Assembly: GCF_003076635.1 (NCBI RefSeq)
Contig: NZ_QDKG01000008.1
Span: 99,400-163,399 of the forward strand
Source: Sphingobacterium corticibacter
GTDB taxonomy: Bacteria > Bacteroidota > Bacteroidia > Sphingobacteriales > Sphingobacteriaceae
Length of the DNA: 64,000 nucleotides
Reading direction: 5' to 3'
Made by a program: the position numbers and the translations under genes. Within the stretch, counting starts at the first letter, position 1; every line of letters starts with the position of its first letter. Under the pieces are notes generated by a model, which saw only the letters and a program-made list of their open reading frames with translations, searched no databases and was not told the origin of the DNA. Positions 1 to 9,072 of the stretch are shown in pieces.

Positions 1-1407
1 TACGCGTGGCAGTACACGCTGATCTCCCCAAGATTTTTTAAAAAATAATTTGATGAACATATTTTTTAGTCCTTTTCCAAGGAAGTCAATGTACTTTCTG
101 TTCTTCGCTAGCTTCGTATACCAACTCCATGTTCGAGATTCAGGCAACGGTTTTGTAGCCTCGTTAACCCGATCATGACGATTTTTTAAAAGCAATCGAT
201 CAATATCTATATTCAATGGATTAGCACGCTGCGTATCGGTAAAGCTGGCGGCATGTTGCAGATAATCGTACGATTCTTCTGAATCGAGATGTTGGGTGAA
301 CACGGCGCCCATAGGGCCAGGATATGTATTTTGATACGCTTCTCCACCAATGGTTTTATACATCGCACAAGCATTGGTGCTTGCGCCGCACTCCATCCAA
401 TACAAGGCTTGTCGCTGTTCGGTAAGTGCTAATAAATTAGATCGGCCATTATCTACCAATATCAATACCATTTGAGTTGGGCCATCGGTTTCGCGGCCGC
501 GCTGTGGTCCGGTCAACAAACTGTGGTGACGCTGCAATCTTTGTCCATGATCGTGTAATGATCCCAATGGCAGAAATAAATCCAAATCATGGATGGAAGG
601 CAATATTTTGTCGATACCCGCAAATACAATATGATAAGGAGCAAAGGCATTGTGCAAACGATTATTTCCTTCGTTCTCGCTAATCACTACGCTGCCCGTA
701 TCGGCTAATAGATGCGATGCACCCGATATCATCACATCTGTCGAAGTGGCGCGTTCGCGCTGAATCTTTCGAAAACCATGCAAAATTTTAGTTGCAACTG
801 CTTCTGCTGGTGCTGCTTGATCGTCTTCTAGATCTGCTTCGTCTTCCGCTGCTTTTTCAGCTTGCGTGCTTTCGACTGGTATAGTTTCTGGATGCTTTGC
901 GTCCCAGAGTGCTTTTGCTTGCTCTTCACTTAGCTCAATGGCTGGTTGGATAACATGAGTTGGTTTTGTACCATTTAGCTGTGCTAAATATCGACCCAAA
1001 TCCGCTTCATCCGCACGGTATTTCGATTCTGCAAGGTATTTGGGAAGGCCAATTTCCTCGTGGATCATGGCATGATTGGTCGCGATATGGCTCGGTTGAT
1101 ACGTTGCCAAAAGCTTATCTAGCTCTTCTAATGCTTCTGATGCGGTATTTGCCCAGATAACTTTACCACCCGCTCTGCTGAAGTTGGTTTCGAAGTCCAA
1201 TAGATAACGATCCATATTTTCGATCGCTTTCCACTTGATTAGGTGTGCCTTCTTCTTGGCATTTTCTAGATTTTGAAAACGAGGAGCTTGATTTTGAAAG
1301 GCTTGGCGATAGTTTTCCAGATGCTCGTGCAGGACCGTATTGCCCTGGGCATCCAAGGCGCTGGCCTCGCAAGCTTTTCTAAATTGTTCTTCCTTCGTAT
1401 TCGGCAT
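1..1407 (-). CDS. LutB-like LUD-domain protein with degenerate 4Fe-4S motifs (partial, runs off left edge)
   Basis: The reading frame is open from the ATG at 1407 to the window edge (469 codons, no stop). The LUD-domain core is clear: GGKVIWANTASEALEELDK near residue 80, LLADTGSVVISENEGNNR near residues 230-250, and LLTGPQRGRETDGPTQ near 300-315. LutB/LldF proteins oxidise L-lactate with LutA and LutC and carry two 4Fe-4S clusters. Here the first cluster motif (C-x2-C-x2-C-x3-C in the family) reads W337, C340, S343, C347, and the stretch expected to hold the second cluster (about 386-400) has no cysteine. The GGxxYxxxYPGPxGAV signature after cluster one is retained. No frameshift is seen, so it looks like an intact protein that has lost electron transfer. 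LutA or LutC partners, if any, would lie left of the window. The LUD family call is firm; the role is unknown. Confidence 0.8.
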   Translation of the reverse strand, partial: MPNTKEEQFRKACEASALDAQGNTVLHEHLENYRQAFQNQAPRFQNLENAKKKAHLIKWKAIENMDRYLLDFETNFSRAGGKVIWANTASEALEELDKLLATYQPSHIATNHAMIHEEIGLPKYLAESKYRADEADLGRYLAQLNGTKPTHVIQPAIELSEEQAKALWDAKHPETIPVESTQAEKAAEDEADLEDDQAAPAEAVATKILHGFRKIQRERATSTDVMISGASHLLADTGSVVISENEGNNRLHNAFAPYHIVFAGIDKILPSIHDLDLFLPLGSLHDHGQRLQRHHSLLTGPQRGRETDGPTQMVLILVDNGRSNLLALTEQRQALYWMECGASTNACAMYKTIGGEAYQNTYPGPMGAVFTQHLDSEESYDYLQHAASFTDTQRANPLNIDIDRLLLKNRHDRVNEATKPLPESRTWSWYTKLAKNRKYIDFLGKGLKNMFIKLFFKKSWGDQRVLPRV

Positions 1408-1434
1408 ATGCAATCGGGTGGGGTATTATTTTAT

Positions 1435-1469
1435 AGTAAAAGTCGGCAATCATCTTGCCAACTTTTACT
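1435..1469 (-). terminator. hairpin downstream of aspS
   Basis: Inverted repeat with arms AGTAAAAGT-C-GGCAA and TTGCC-A-ACTTTTACT around a TCATC loop, 14 pairs with one mismatch. It lies between the aspS stop and the start of the LutB-like gene, both on the minus strand. The minus-strand sequence after it is AT-rich (ATAAAATAATA) but has no clean U-run, so termination is inferred from position. Confidence 0.5.
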
Positions 1470-1527
1470 AAATAGGATTTCCGAGCTGTTTATCGTGCGA
1501 AAAACGACGCTGCTCAGCACTATAAAA

Positions 1528-3273
1528 TTATGCTTTAACTTCTAACGTCAACTCCTTCAATTGCGCTGGCGCAATGCTAGAAGGTGCATCAATCATCACG
1601 TCGCGACCGCTGTTGTTTTTCGGAAACGCGATGACATCGCGAATACTATCCAGCCCAGCGAAGATCGATACCAAACGATCTAAACCAAAGGCCAATCCAC
1701 CGTGCGGTGGCGCACCGTAAGTAAATGCTTCCATCAAGAAACCAAATTGTTTCTGCGCTTCCTCTGGAGAGAAACCTAAATGCTTAAACATGTTGGATTG
1801 CAGATCGCGATCGTGTATACGAATCGATCCACCGCCCACTTCTACGCCGTTGATCACCAAATCGTAAGCATTGGCGCGCACATCGCCAGGGTTGGATTCC
1901 AACAAATGGATATCTTCGGGTTTTGGCGAGGTAAATGGATGGTGCATCGCATGGTATCGCGCCGACTCTTCATCCCATTCTAATAATGGGAAATCGATTA
2001 CCCATAATGGGGAGAATGTATTTTTGTCGCGCAGGCCTAATTGTCCAGCAACCTCTAGACGAAGCTCGTTCAATTGCTTGCGTACTTTATCTGTCGGGCC
2101 AGCCATGATGAGTAGCAAATCGCCTGGCTCACTGTGGAATGCTTTCGACCAAGCATCCAAGGTCGTAGCATCATAGAATTTATCTACGGAAGATTTAATG
2201 CTTCCATCTTCGTTATGACGCGCATAAACGATTCCAGTCGCGCCTATTTGTGGTCTTTTTACAAAATCGGTTAGAGCATCGAGTTGCTTTCTCGTATAAC
2301 TAGCACAATTCTTCGCATTGATACCAATAACTAATTCTGCTTGCTCAAATACCGGGAAATCGTGCCCTTTTGCCACGTCATTTAGTTCTACGAACTGCAT
2401 GCCAAAGCGCGTATCCGGTTTGTCGGATCCGTACAAACGCATCGCATCATCGTACGTCATGCGTGGTACTTCGCCCAAATCTACTCCTTTTACCGTTTTG
2501 AATAGGTGTTTGGTCAATCCCTCAAACATGTTTAAGATATCTTCCTGCTCTACAAAAGCCATCTCGCAGTCGATCTGTGTAAACTCTGGCTGTCTGTCGG
2601 CACGCAAATCCTCATCTCGGAAACATTTTACAATTTGGAAATAGCGGTCGAAGCCCGAAACCATGAGCAATTGCTTAAAGGTTTGTGGGGATTGGGGCAA
2701 GGCGTAGAATTCGCCCGGATTCATGCGCGAAGGAACTACGAAATCGCGCGCGCCTTCTGGTGTTGATTTAATCAATACCGGAGTTTCTACTTCCAAAAAG
2801 TTTTCGCCATCTAAATAACGGCGGATTTCTTGCGACATCTTGTGACGCAAGATCAGGTTTTCGCGCACCGGATTACGGCGTAAGTCCAGATAGCGGAACT
2901 TCATACGAATATCGTCGCCGCCATCTGTTTCATCTTCGATGGTAAATGGGGGCAAAGCCGAAGCATTTAATATATCCAGTTCCGATACCTTGATTTCAAT
3001 CTCTCCGGTAGCGATCTTATTATTTTTGCTAGAACGCTCGATAACGGTACCCGTCACTTTAATCACGTATTCGCGACCAAGATCCAATGCTTTTGCGCGC
3101 AAGGTCTGATCATCATCGACGTTAAAAGCCAATTGCGTAACGCCGTAGCGATCACGCACGTCTATAAACGTCATTCCTCCTAAGTCACGTGATTTCTGGA
3201 CCCACCCACTCAAGGTGACGGTCTTTCCCAGATCGGACAACCGCAGTTCGCCGCAAGTATGTGTTCTGTGCAT
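1528..3273 (-). CDS. aspS: Aspartyl-tRNA synthetase
   Basis: Class II aminoacyl-tRNA synthetase that charges tRNA-Asp in the cytoplasm. The N-terminal anticodon-binding OB fold ([34 protein letters not shown]) is followed by motif 2 ([18 protein letters not shown]) and motif 3 ([10 protein letters not shown]) near the C-terminus, with the bacterial GAD insertion between. The frame is open to 3312, but the family begins at [10 protein letters not shown], so the ATG at 3273 is chosen (581 residues, normal for bacterial AspRS). It is transcribed divergently from mraZ across a 391-base control region. Confidence 0.96.
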   Translation of the reverse strand: MHRTHTCGELRLSDLGKTVTLSGWVQKSRDLGGMTFIDVRDRYGVTQLAFNVDDDQTLRAKALDLGREYVIKVTGTVIERSSKNNKIATGEIEIKVSELDILNASALPPFTIEDETDGGDDIRMKFRYLDLRRNPVRENLILRHKMSQEIRRYLDGENFLEVETPVLIKSTPEGARDFVVPSRMNPGEFYALPQSPQTFKQLLMVSGFDRYFQIVKCFRDEDLRADRQPEFTQIDCEMAFVEQEDILNMFEGLTKHLFKTVKGVDLGEVPRMTYDDAMRLYGSDKPDTRFGMQFVELNDVAKGHDFPVFEQAELVIGINAKNCASYTRKQLDALTDFVKRPQIGATGIVYARHNEDGSIKSSVDKFYDATTLDAWSKAFHSEPGDLLLIMAGPTDKVRKQLNELRLEVAGQLGLRDKNTFSPLWVIDFPLLEWDEESARYHAMHHPFTSPKPEDIHLLESNPGDVRANAYDLVINGVEVGGGSIRIHDRDLQSNMFKHLGFSPEEAQKQFGFLMEAFTYGAPPHGGLAFGLDRLVSIFAGLDSIRDVIAFPKNNSGRDVMIDAPSSIAPAQLKELTLEVKA

Positions 3274-3390
3274 TTCTATTATATATTTATCTATTTCAGA
3301 ATCTGATGACAAAAATATCGGTTTTTGGACACAAAAACGAAACTTAATTTGACCGGAGTAAAGAGGAAGAGATTATCTCGTGACACGATT

Positions 3391-3419
3391 TCCCACTACA
3401 AGGTCGCTTCTCCCACTTT
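3391..3419 (-). promoter_or_regulatory. two GTGGGA boxes on the minus strand (possible MraZ sites)
   Basis: TCCCAC occurs at 3391-3396 and 3411-3416, which is GTGGGA on the minus strand with starts 20 bases apart. The twelve bases 3408-3419 (TTCTCCCACTTT) are the exact reverse complement of 3609-3620 just upstream of mraZ. MraZ is known to bind short TGGG-type direct repeats ahead of its own operon. The function here is inferred. Confidence 0.45.
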
Positions 3420-3560
3420 CACCCCAATTTTGAGATAAAAGTAGACCGATGTGCTTTTGTATAGCTTGATATCAGTCAGCGTTTTAGGAATTATCTGAAG
3501 GGAAAATTTGCCTTGTAAATGCAAGATAATGAGGTTGTAAGCGTGTTTTGATGATTTCTG

Positions 3561-3617
3561 GTGGGATATTACTGTTGTGGAAAACTTTTTTGTGGGACAA
3601 AGTGTTGTAAAGTGGGA
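3561..3617 (+). promoter_or_regulatory. putative MraZ operator: direct GTGG(GA) repeats
   Basis: GTGGGA at 3561, GTGGAA at 3577, GTGGGA at 3592 and GTGGGA at 3612 form four same-strand boxes with 16-, 15- and 20-base steps, ending about 15 bases before the -7 promoter element. MraZ autoregulates the division operon through repeated TGGG-type boxes in the bacteria where it was studied. The second box also reads as TTTTCCACA on the other strand (3576-3584), which fits a relaxed DnaA-box consensus. Confidence 0.6.
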
Positions 3618-3632
3618 GAAAGTGTATAATTT

Positions 3633-3640
3633 TACATTTG
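3633..3640 (+). promoter_or_regulatory. promoter -7 element before mraZ
   Basis: TACATTTG matches the Bacteroidota -7 consensus TAnnTTTG. A TTG at 3605-3607 is the only -33 candidate and is 25 bases away, slightly long. The last GTGGGA box lies between the two, where a bound regulator would block transcription. Confidence 0.45.
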
Positions 3641-3664
3641 ATTTCGAATAGGCTGATTAGCTAT

Positions 3665-4138
3665 ATGACCGAACTGACAGGAGAATATACATGTAAGTTG
3701 GACGCCAAAGGCAGAATGGTAGTTCCTGCGTTGCTCAAAAAACAGATACCTAGTATTGAGCAAGAAGGGCTTATCGTGAACCGTGGTTTCGAAAAAAACT
3801 TGGTGATATATCCTCGTTCAGAATGGTCGAAGATGATGCGGCAGCTGTCACGTTTGAATAAGTTTAAAGCGGAGAACCGGAATTTCATTCGAAAATTTAT
3901 GAGTGGTGCCACCGAGCTAACGTTGGATTCAGCGAATCGGGTATTGCTTCCTAAAAGTTTGATGGAATACGCCGAGATCAGTGGTGAACTGATGTTGGCT
4001 TGCCAGTTTGATCGCATAGAAGTATGGTCCAAATCTGTTTACCTGGAGACGTTGGGAGAGATGAGTGAAGATGATTTTGCCACTTTAGGTGAAAAAGTAA
4101 TGGGTGGATTAGATATAGGAGACCTAGAAAATGAGTAA
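3665..4138 (+). CDS. mraZ: MraZ, division/cell-wall operon regulator
   Basis: 157 residues, with two SpoVT/AbrB-like swapped-hairpin repeats: LDAKGRMVVPALLKK near the N-terminus and LDSANRVLLPKSLMEYA in the second half. MraZ forms a ring-shaped oligomer that binds DNA upstream of its own operon and controls dcw transcription. The frame is open from 3638, but that start falls inside the -7 promoter element; MTELTGEYTCKLD at 3665 is the usual family N-terminus. It overlaps rsmH by 8 bases, so the two are translationally coupled. Confidence 0.93.
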   Translation: MTELTGEYTCKLDAKGRMVVPALLKKQIPSIEQEGLIVNRGFEKNLVIYPRSEWSKMMRQLSRLNKFKAENRNFIRKFMSGATELTLDSANRVLLPKSLMEYAEISGELMLACQFDRIEVWSKSVYLETLGEMSEDDFATLGEKVMGGLDIGDLENE

Positions 4139-5048
4139 TCCAGTATATCATGTGCCCGTGATGCTGCAAGAATGTATAGCAGCGCTAGATATAAAACCTA
4201 ATGGTGTTTATGTAGATGTCACTTTTGGTGGGGGTGGACATTCCAGAGAAATATTAAAACACCTCGGACCAGACGGGCGTCTATTTGCCTTTGATCAGGA
4301 TCCTGATGCGCTTCAAAACGCAATTGATGATCCAAGATTTCGATTGGTACATCAAAATTTCAAGTTTTTGAAAAACAGCTTGCGATTAGAAGGTGTGCGC
4401 CAAGTAGACGGTATTCTGGCGGATTTAGGTGTTTCTTCACATCAGTTTGATGATGCAGAACGTGGTTTTTCCATTCGCTTTGAAGCGAATCTAGACATGC
4501 GTATGGATCAGGTGGCTGATTTGGATGCAGCAAAGATTCTTAATATGTACGCGGAGGAAGAATTACACCGCATATTCGGTATGTATGGTGAAATTCAAAA
4601 CGCTAAATCATTAGCCAAAACGATTGCGACAGCGCGTCTTTCTAAACCAGTCACTTCGGTAACGCAGTTAAAAGAGGTGATCAAGTCGCTCGTGCCGCGT
4701 GGAAAAGAACATAAATACCATGCGCAGGTCTTTCAGGCTTTGCGTATTGAAGTAAATAAAGAATTAGAAGCACTAACTGATTTTTTAGAACAAACGGTAC
4801 CTGTGCTTAAAAATGAAGGCCGATTGGTCGTGATGTCATACCATTCTTTAGAAGATCGTTTGGTGAAGAATTTTATAGCCAAGGGCAAGTTTAAAGGAGA
4901 AGTCGAAAAGGATTTCTTTGGCAACGAGATCAAGCCTTTTCAAGTCATTAGCCGCAAGGCGATCGTGGCGACTGATGAGGAAGTGCAACAAAATAACCGG
5001 GCTCGAAGCGCCAAATTGCGCGTCGCTCAACGGGTAGAAAAAGATTAG
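4131..5048 (+). CDS. rsmH: 16S rRNA (cytosine-1402-N4)-methyltransferase
   Basis: RsmH (MraW) methylates N4 of C1402 in 16S rRNA using S-adenosylmethionine. The start HVPVMLQECIAAL, the SAM-binding VDVTFGGGGHSREIL, the GILADLGVSSHQFD block and the late VMSYHSLEDRLVKNF motif are all present. At 305 residues it is a normal length. It sits second in the dcw operon, overlapping mraZ by 8 bases and lying 3 bases before the FtsL-like gene. Confidence 0.96.
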   Translation: MSNPVYHVPVMLQECIAALDIKPNGVYVDVTFGGGGHSREILKHLGPDGRLFAFDQDPDALQNAIDDPRFRLVHQNFKFLKNSLRLEGVRQVDGILADLGVSSHQFDDAERGFSIRFEANLDMRMDQVADLDAAKILNMYAEEELHRIFGMYGEIQNAKSLAKTIATARLSKPVTSVTQLKEVIKSLVPRGKEHKYHAQVFQALRIEVNKELEALTDFLEQTVPVLKNEGRLVVMSYHSLEDRLVKNFIAKGKFKGEVEKDFFGNEIKPFQVISRKAIVATDEEVQQNNRARSAKLRVAQRVEKD

Positions 5049-5051
5049 CAG

Positions 5052-5459
5052 ATGGCCAGAAACAGGATAAAAAATGGCGAGCTGAGCGAAGAGGTTCAGG
5101 AGGAAATGTCTGACGAACTGGAAGAAAAGGTCGAGGAGACCCAAAATTTCATTCGTACGATATTCTCTTCCAATCCGCTTTCTACCTATTCAGTGACCAA
5201 GAATTTGCCGTTCATCGCTTTTATTGCTTTGCTCGGATTGCTGTATATCTCTAACCGACATTTGGCAGAGAATACGGTGCGTAGAATCGATAGACTTGGT
5301 AAGGATGTCAAAGAGCTGGGTTGGGATTACAAGTCGCTACATGCAGAATTGATGAAGCTGACGACGCAGACTGAGATTGCCAAGCGGGCAGATACGTTGG
5401 GGTTGACCGAACGTACCGAACCGCCAATAAAAATAGAATTAGTAAAAAAAGATAAATAA
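5052..5459 (+). CDS. ftsL: FtsL-like division protein
   Basis: 135-residue bitopic membrane protein. An acidic cytoplasmic segment (about 1-50, with NGELSEEVQEEMSDELEEK) is followed by one membrane span (about 53-71, LPFIAFIALLGLLYIS) and a periplasmic coiled-coil-like stretch (RIDRLGKDVKELGWDYKSL) ending in basic residues. Size, topology and position between rsmH and ftsI match the Bacteroidota FtsL-like family; FtsL sequences are too divergent for direct comparison with E. coli. It is expected to form a subcomplex with FtsQ and a FtsB-like partner at the septum. Confidence 0.82.
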   Translation: MARNRIKNGELSEEVQEEMSDELEEKVEETQNFIRTIFSSNPLSTYSVTKNLPFIAFIALLGLLYISNRHLAENTVRRIDRLGKDVKELGWDYKSLHAELMKLTTQTEIAKRADTLGLTERTEPPIKIELVKKDK

Positions 5460-5482
5460 GGAGCGCAAAAAACGCATTTACC

Positions 5483-7600
5483 ATGAATATCAGAAAGTCC
5501 ATCTTGATTCGTGTGTACCTAGCCTTCGGGTTAATGGTGTTTGGCGCCCTATTGGTGTTTGGCAAGCTGCTGCATGTGCAATATGTCGATGGTGATAAAT
5601 GGCAAACTATTGCGGATTCACTCACTATAAAAGAGCGCGTGGTAGAAGCCGCACGCGGCAATATCTATTCAAATGATGGCAGTTTGCTCGCAACCTCAGT
5701 TCCCGAATACACCATACGCTTTGATGCGATGGCGATCCCAGAGGAAAATAGCGATGTATTCCAGTCGCGAGTAGATTCACTAGCGGCACGCCTTTCCCAA
5801 TTTTTTGGAGATAAATCCGCTCGTCAATATTTGACGCAATTGAAAGAAGCGCGCGCCAAAGGCCAGCGCTATATGCTATTGAAAAGAAATGTATCGCATC
5901 AAGATCTGAAAGAGCTGAAGACTTTCCCTTTGTTGAAAACATTCAAGGAAGGTCGTAGTCGTTATTCGGGTGGCTTGATCGCAGTACAAGAAAACAAACG
6001 CATCTTACCTTTTACCAATTTGGCGGCGCGTACCATTGGCTATCGCAATGACGAGTATCGTGTAGGATTGGAAGGAGCTTTTGGGGATTATATCGAAGGA
6101 AAAAGCGGTATGCAAATGATGCAACGCATCGCTGGTGGCGTTTGGGTACCGGTGAGTCGCGAAGTCGAAATTGCACCAGTCGATGGTTCGGATATTATCG
6201 CGACGATCGATGTGAATATGCAAGATATGGCACAGCGTGCTTTGGAAAAGCAATTGATCCAAAGCAATGCCGATAATGGTTGCGTGATTCTGATGGAGGT
6301 AGAAACCGGCGAAATCCGCGCGATTGCGAACTTCACCAAAGATACGGATGGCGTATACCGCGAGAAATTTAACTACGCCATTGCGCAAGGCGCAGATCCA
6401 GGCTCTACTTTCAAGTTAGCTTCTTATTTGGCAGCAATCGATGATGGCTATGTCGATACCACCACGGTGATCGATATTGGTAATGGTACGTACAAAGTGC
6501 CATCGCATACCATCCGCGATTCGCATGCACCAAAAAAATCACGCGTAAGCGTACAAGAAGCTTTTGAAGAATCTTCGAACGTGGCGGTCACGAAAATGAT
6601 CCACACGCATTATGGCAATAATCCAAGCAAATTCATCAATAAGCTGCATAGCTGGGGATTGCACAAACCTTTGGGTTTACAGATTCCGGGCGAAGGTGAT
6701 CCTTGGGTGAAAACACCAGAAAGCAGATCTTGGAGCAAACTGTCACTGATCCAGATGGCGTATGGTTATGAATTGAAGTTGACGCCATTGCAAACACTGA
6801 CATTATACAACGCCGTAGCGAATGATGGTAAGATGATCGCGCCGCTTTTTGTTAAAGAGATCCGCAATCTTGGAAATACGGTAGAGCGTTTTGAAGCGCG
6901 TGTGATCAATAAGCAGATTGCTTCCGAAGAAGCGATCGACAAAATGCAAGGCATGATGCGTAGCGTGATGACTAATGGTACAGGAAAACGCTTGCGCAGT
7001 CCGCTATATAATGCGGCCGGTAAAACGGGCACAGCGCAGATGGCCGACGGAGCGAGAGGATACGGAGCGCGTCGCTATCAATCTTCGTTTGCAGGATATT
7101 TTCCGGCAGAAAAGCCAAAATACAGCATGATTGTGGTAATACGCAATCCGCGGAATGGCTATTACGGTGGTTCTGTTGCTGGTCCGGTATTCAAAGAATT
7201 GGCGGATATGGTCTATGCTAACGATTTGAGTTTACACCAGAATTTTGAGAAACGACATGTAAATAGCAAAGGGGATAAAACGCCAAACACTTTGGTGGGC
7301 TCTAAAGAAGCATCTTCTAAAGTATATGCGTGGATGGGATTGCAAGTAAACAATTGGTCGTCGCTAACGCGCCCCGTTAAAGATAGTGCACAACGGAGCA
7401 CCAATGTATTTAGCGAAGCGCAATTTACAGAAGGTGTGGTGCCAAGTGTACTAGGAATGGGATTGATGGATGCCATCTATGCGATGGAAAATGCTGGATT
7501 CAAAACCGCCGTAAAAGGAAAGGGACGCGTGGTGTCTCAATCTTTATTGGCTGGACAGAAGCTGACGGCAGGATCAAAGGTTTTATTAGAATTGAATTAA
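5483..7600 (+). CDS. ftsI: Septal peptidoglycan transpeptidase (class B PBP) with PASTA domain
   Basis: 705 residues. There is one N-terminal membrane span (about 10-30), a PBP dimerisation domain (about 50-210), and a transpeptidase domain with all three active-site motifs: S308-T-F-K311, S364-S-N366 and K514-T-G516. A C-terminal PASTA-like domain (about 645-705, VPSVLGMGLMDAIYAMENAG) is present, which E. coli FtsI lacks but other phyla and Bacteroidota often have. It crosslinks septal peptidoglycan together with the glycosyltransferase FtsW. It is the longest gene of the cluster and lies 12 bases before murE. Confidence 0.94.
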   Translation: MNIRKSILIRVYLAFGLMVFGALLVFGKLLHVQYVDGDKWQTIADSLTIKERVVEAARGNIYSNDGSLLATSVPEYTIRFDAMAIPEENSDVFQSRVDSLAARLSQFFGDKSARQYLTQLKEARAKGQRYMLLKRNVSHQDLKELKTFPLLKTFKEGRSRYSGGLIAVQENKRILPFTNLAARTIGYRNDEYRVGLEGAFGDYIEGKSGMQMMQRIAGGVWVPVSREVEIAPVDGSDIIATIDVNMQDMAQRALEKQLIQSNADNGCVILMEVETGEIRAIANFTKDTDGVYREKFNYAIAQGADPGSTFKLASYLAAIDDGYVDTTTVIDIGNGTYKVPSHTIRDSHAPKKSRVSVQEAFEESSNVAVTKMIHTHYGNNPSKFINKLHSWGLHKPLGLQIPGEGDPWVKTPESRSWSKLSLIQMAYGYELKLTPLQTLTLYNAVANDGKMIAPLFVKEIRNLGNTVERFEARVINKQIASEEAIDKMQGMMRSVMTNGTGKRLRSPLYNAAGKTGTAQMADGARGYGARRYQSSFAGYFPAEKPKYSMIVVIRNPRNGYYGGSVAGPVFKELADMVYANDLSLHQNFEKRHVNSKGDKTPNTLVGSKEASSKVYAWMGLQVNNWSSLTRPVKDSAQRSTNVFSEAQFTEGVVPSVLGMGLMDAIYAMENAGFKTAVKGKGRVVSQSLLAGQKLTAGSKVLLELN

Positions 7601-7612
7601 ACACAGGATTGT

Positions 7613-9067
7613 ATGATATTGAAAGATCTACTTCATGCTGTTCCGGTAAAGGAATATAAAGGCCAACTCGATATCGAGGTGACAGGTCTGTGTTTTGATT
7701 CACGCGCAGTGGTAGATGGTAATCTCTTTATTGCGGTACGCGGAACGCATACCGATGGCCATTTGTACTTGCAAAAGGCCATTGACTTAGGTGCCAATGC
7801 GGTGTTGGTGGAAGAATTGCCTGATGAAACAAATGAAGACATCACCTATATCTTGGTGGATGATTCTTCTTATGTTTTGGGTTTGGTCGCTGCCAACTAT
7901 TACGATAATCCTTCGCATCAATTAAAATTGGTGGGTGTGACGGGGACGAATGGAAAAACCACCGTAGCTACGCTCTTGTACAATCTATTTATTGGATTGA
8001 GCTATCAAGTAGGGCTATTATCAACGGTAGAAAATCGTATTTCTGGTCGCATCATACCGACTACACATACCACCTTAGACCCGATCTCTCTCAACAAATT
8101 GTTGCGCGAAATGGTCGACGAAGGTTGTGATTATTGTTTTATGGAAGTGAGTTCGCACGCGGTGGTACAGCAGCGCATTGCAGGTTTGCGTTTTGCGGGT
8201 GGTATATTCACCAACATTACGCATGATCACTTAGATTTCCACGAAACCTTTGACAACTATATCAAAGCAAAGAAGAAATTTTTTGACGATCTAGATCGGG
8301 ATGCCTTTGCATTGAGCAATGCCGACGATCGCAATGGCGCGGTAATGTTGCAAAATACCGTCGCTTATCAGAAAACATACGGTTTAAAAGGTTTAGCCGA
8401 TTTCAAAATGCGCATCGTAGAGAGCCATTTTGATGGTATGCTGCTACACCTTGACGGGCAGGATGTGTGGGTGAAATTAGTGGGACATTTCAATGCCTAC
8501 AATTTATTAGCCGTATATGGCGCTTCGATTCTATTAGAGCAAGAAACCATGAAAGTGCTCACAGCGATCAGCAATATCGTTGGCGCAGAAGGAAGGTTTG
8601 AGGCCTTACGTTCACCGCAAGGACAAATCGGTATTGTGGATTATGCACATACGCCTGATGCGGTCGAAAATGTACTAGATACGGTAGCAGACTTACGTCA
8701 GGCCGGACAACAGATTATCACCGTCATTGGTTGCGGTGGGGATCGCGATAAAACAAAAAGACCGAAAATGGCGAAGGTAGCAGCGCTGAAAAGCGATACC
8801 GTGATTCTGACGTCTGATAATCCGCGAAGTGAAGATCCTTTGCAGATTATCCGAGAGATGGAAGCCGGTATTCCGGCTGATAAGCGCAAAGGCGTATTTA
8901 GCATTTCGGACCGAAAAGAAGCCATTCGCGCGGCCTGTCATTTGGCGCAGCCAGGCGATATCATTGTCGTAGCGGGCAAAGGACACGAAAAATATCAAGA
9001 CATCAATGGTGTGAAGCATCATTTTGATGATAAAGAACAATTAGCAAACGCATTTAACGAGCAATAA
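7613..9067 (+). CDS. murE: UDP-MurNAc-L-Ala-D-Glu:meso-diaminopimelate ligase
   Basis: Mur ligase of 484 residues with the ATP-binding P-loop [10 protein letters not shown] (residues 108-117), the central HTTLDP and [10 protein letters not shown] blocks, and the C-terminal DNPR motif at 402-405. DNPR is the signature that selects meso-diaminopimelate over lysine, so the peptidoglycan is predicted to be the DAP type. It adds the third stem-peptide residue in the cytoplasm. It lies between ftsI and mraY with gaps of 12 and 5 bases. Confidence 0.95.
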   Translation: MILKDLLHAVPVKEYKGQLDIEVTGLCFDSRAVVDGNLFIAVRGTHTDGHLYLQKAIDLGANAVLVEELPDETNEDITYILVDDSSYVLGLVAANYYDNPSHQLKLVGVTGTNGKTTVATLLYNLFIGLSYQVGLLSTVENRISGRIIPTTHTTLDPISLNKLLREMVDEGCDYCFMEVSSHAVVQQRIAGLRFAGGIFTNITHDHLDFHETFDNYIKAKKKFFDDLDRDAFALSNADDRNGAVMLQNTVAYQKTYGLKGLADFKMRIVESHFDGMLLHLDGQDVWVKLVGHFNAYNLLAVYGASILLEQETMKVLTAISNIVGAEGRFEALRSPQGQIGIVDYAHTPDAVENVLDTVADLRQAGQQIITVIGCGGDRDKTKRPKMAKVAALKSDTVILTSDNPRSEDPLQIIREMEAGIPADKRKGVFSISDRKEAIRAACHLAQPGDIIVVAGKGHEKYQDINGVKHHFDDKEQLANAFNEQ

Positions 9068-9072
9068 GAAGG

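Larger units (their letters stand above)
3274..3664. other. divergent aspS/mraZ intergenic region
   Basis: This 391-base gap holds no convincing gene. It contains two GTGGGA boxes on the minus strand (near 3391-3419), a set of GTGG(GA) boxes on the plus strand (3561-3617), a DnaA-box-like TGTGGAAAA at 3576-3584, and a TAnnTTTG promoter element just before mraZ. These are listed separately. Confidence 0.7.

Noticed and set aside
477..1160. Small plus-strand frames at the left edge
   Set aside because: They overlap the long open minus-strand LutB-like frame, which has clear family motifs.
1780..2644. Plus-strand open frames of 67-108 codons inside aspS
   Set aside because: They lie antisense to a well-conserved gene, have no recognisable domain and use improbable codon patterns; shadows of aspS.
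3638..3664. Upstream in-frame start for mraZ
   Set aside because: It falls within the TACATTTG promoter element and adds residues not found in MraZ proteins.
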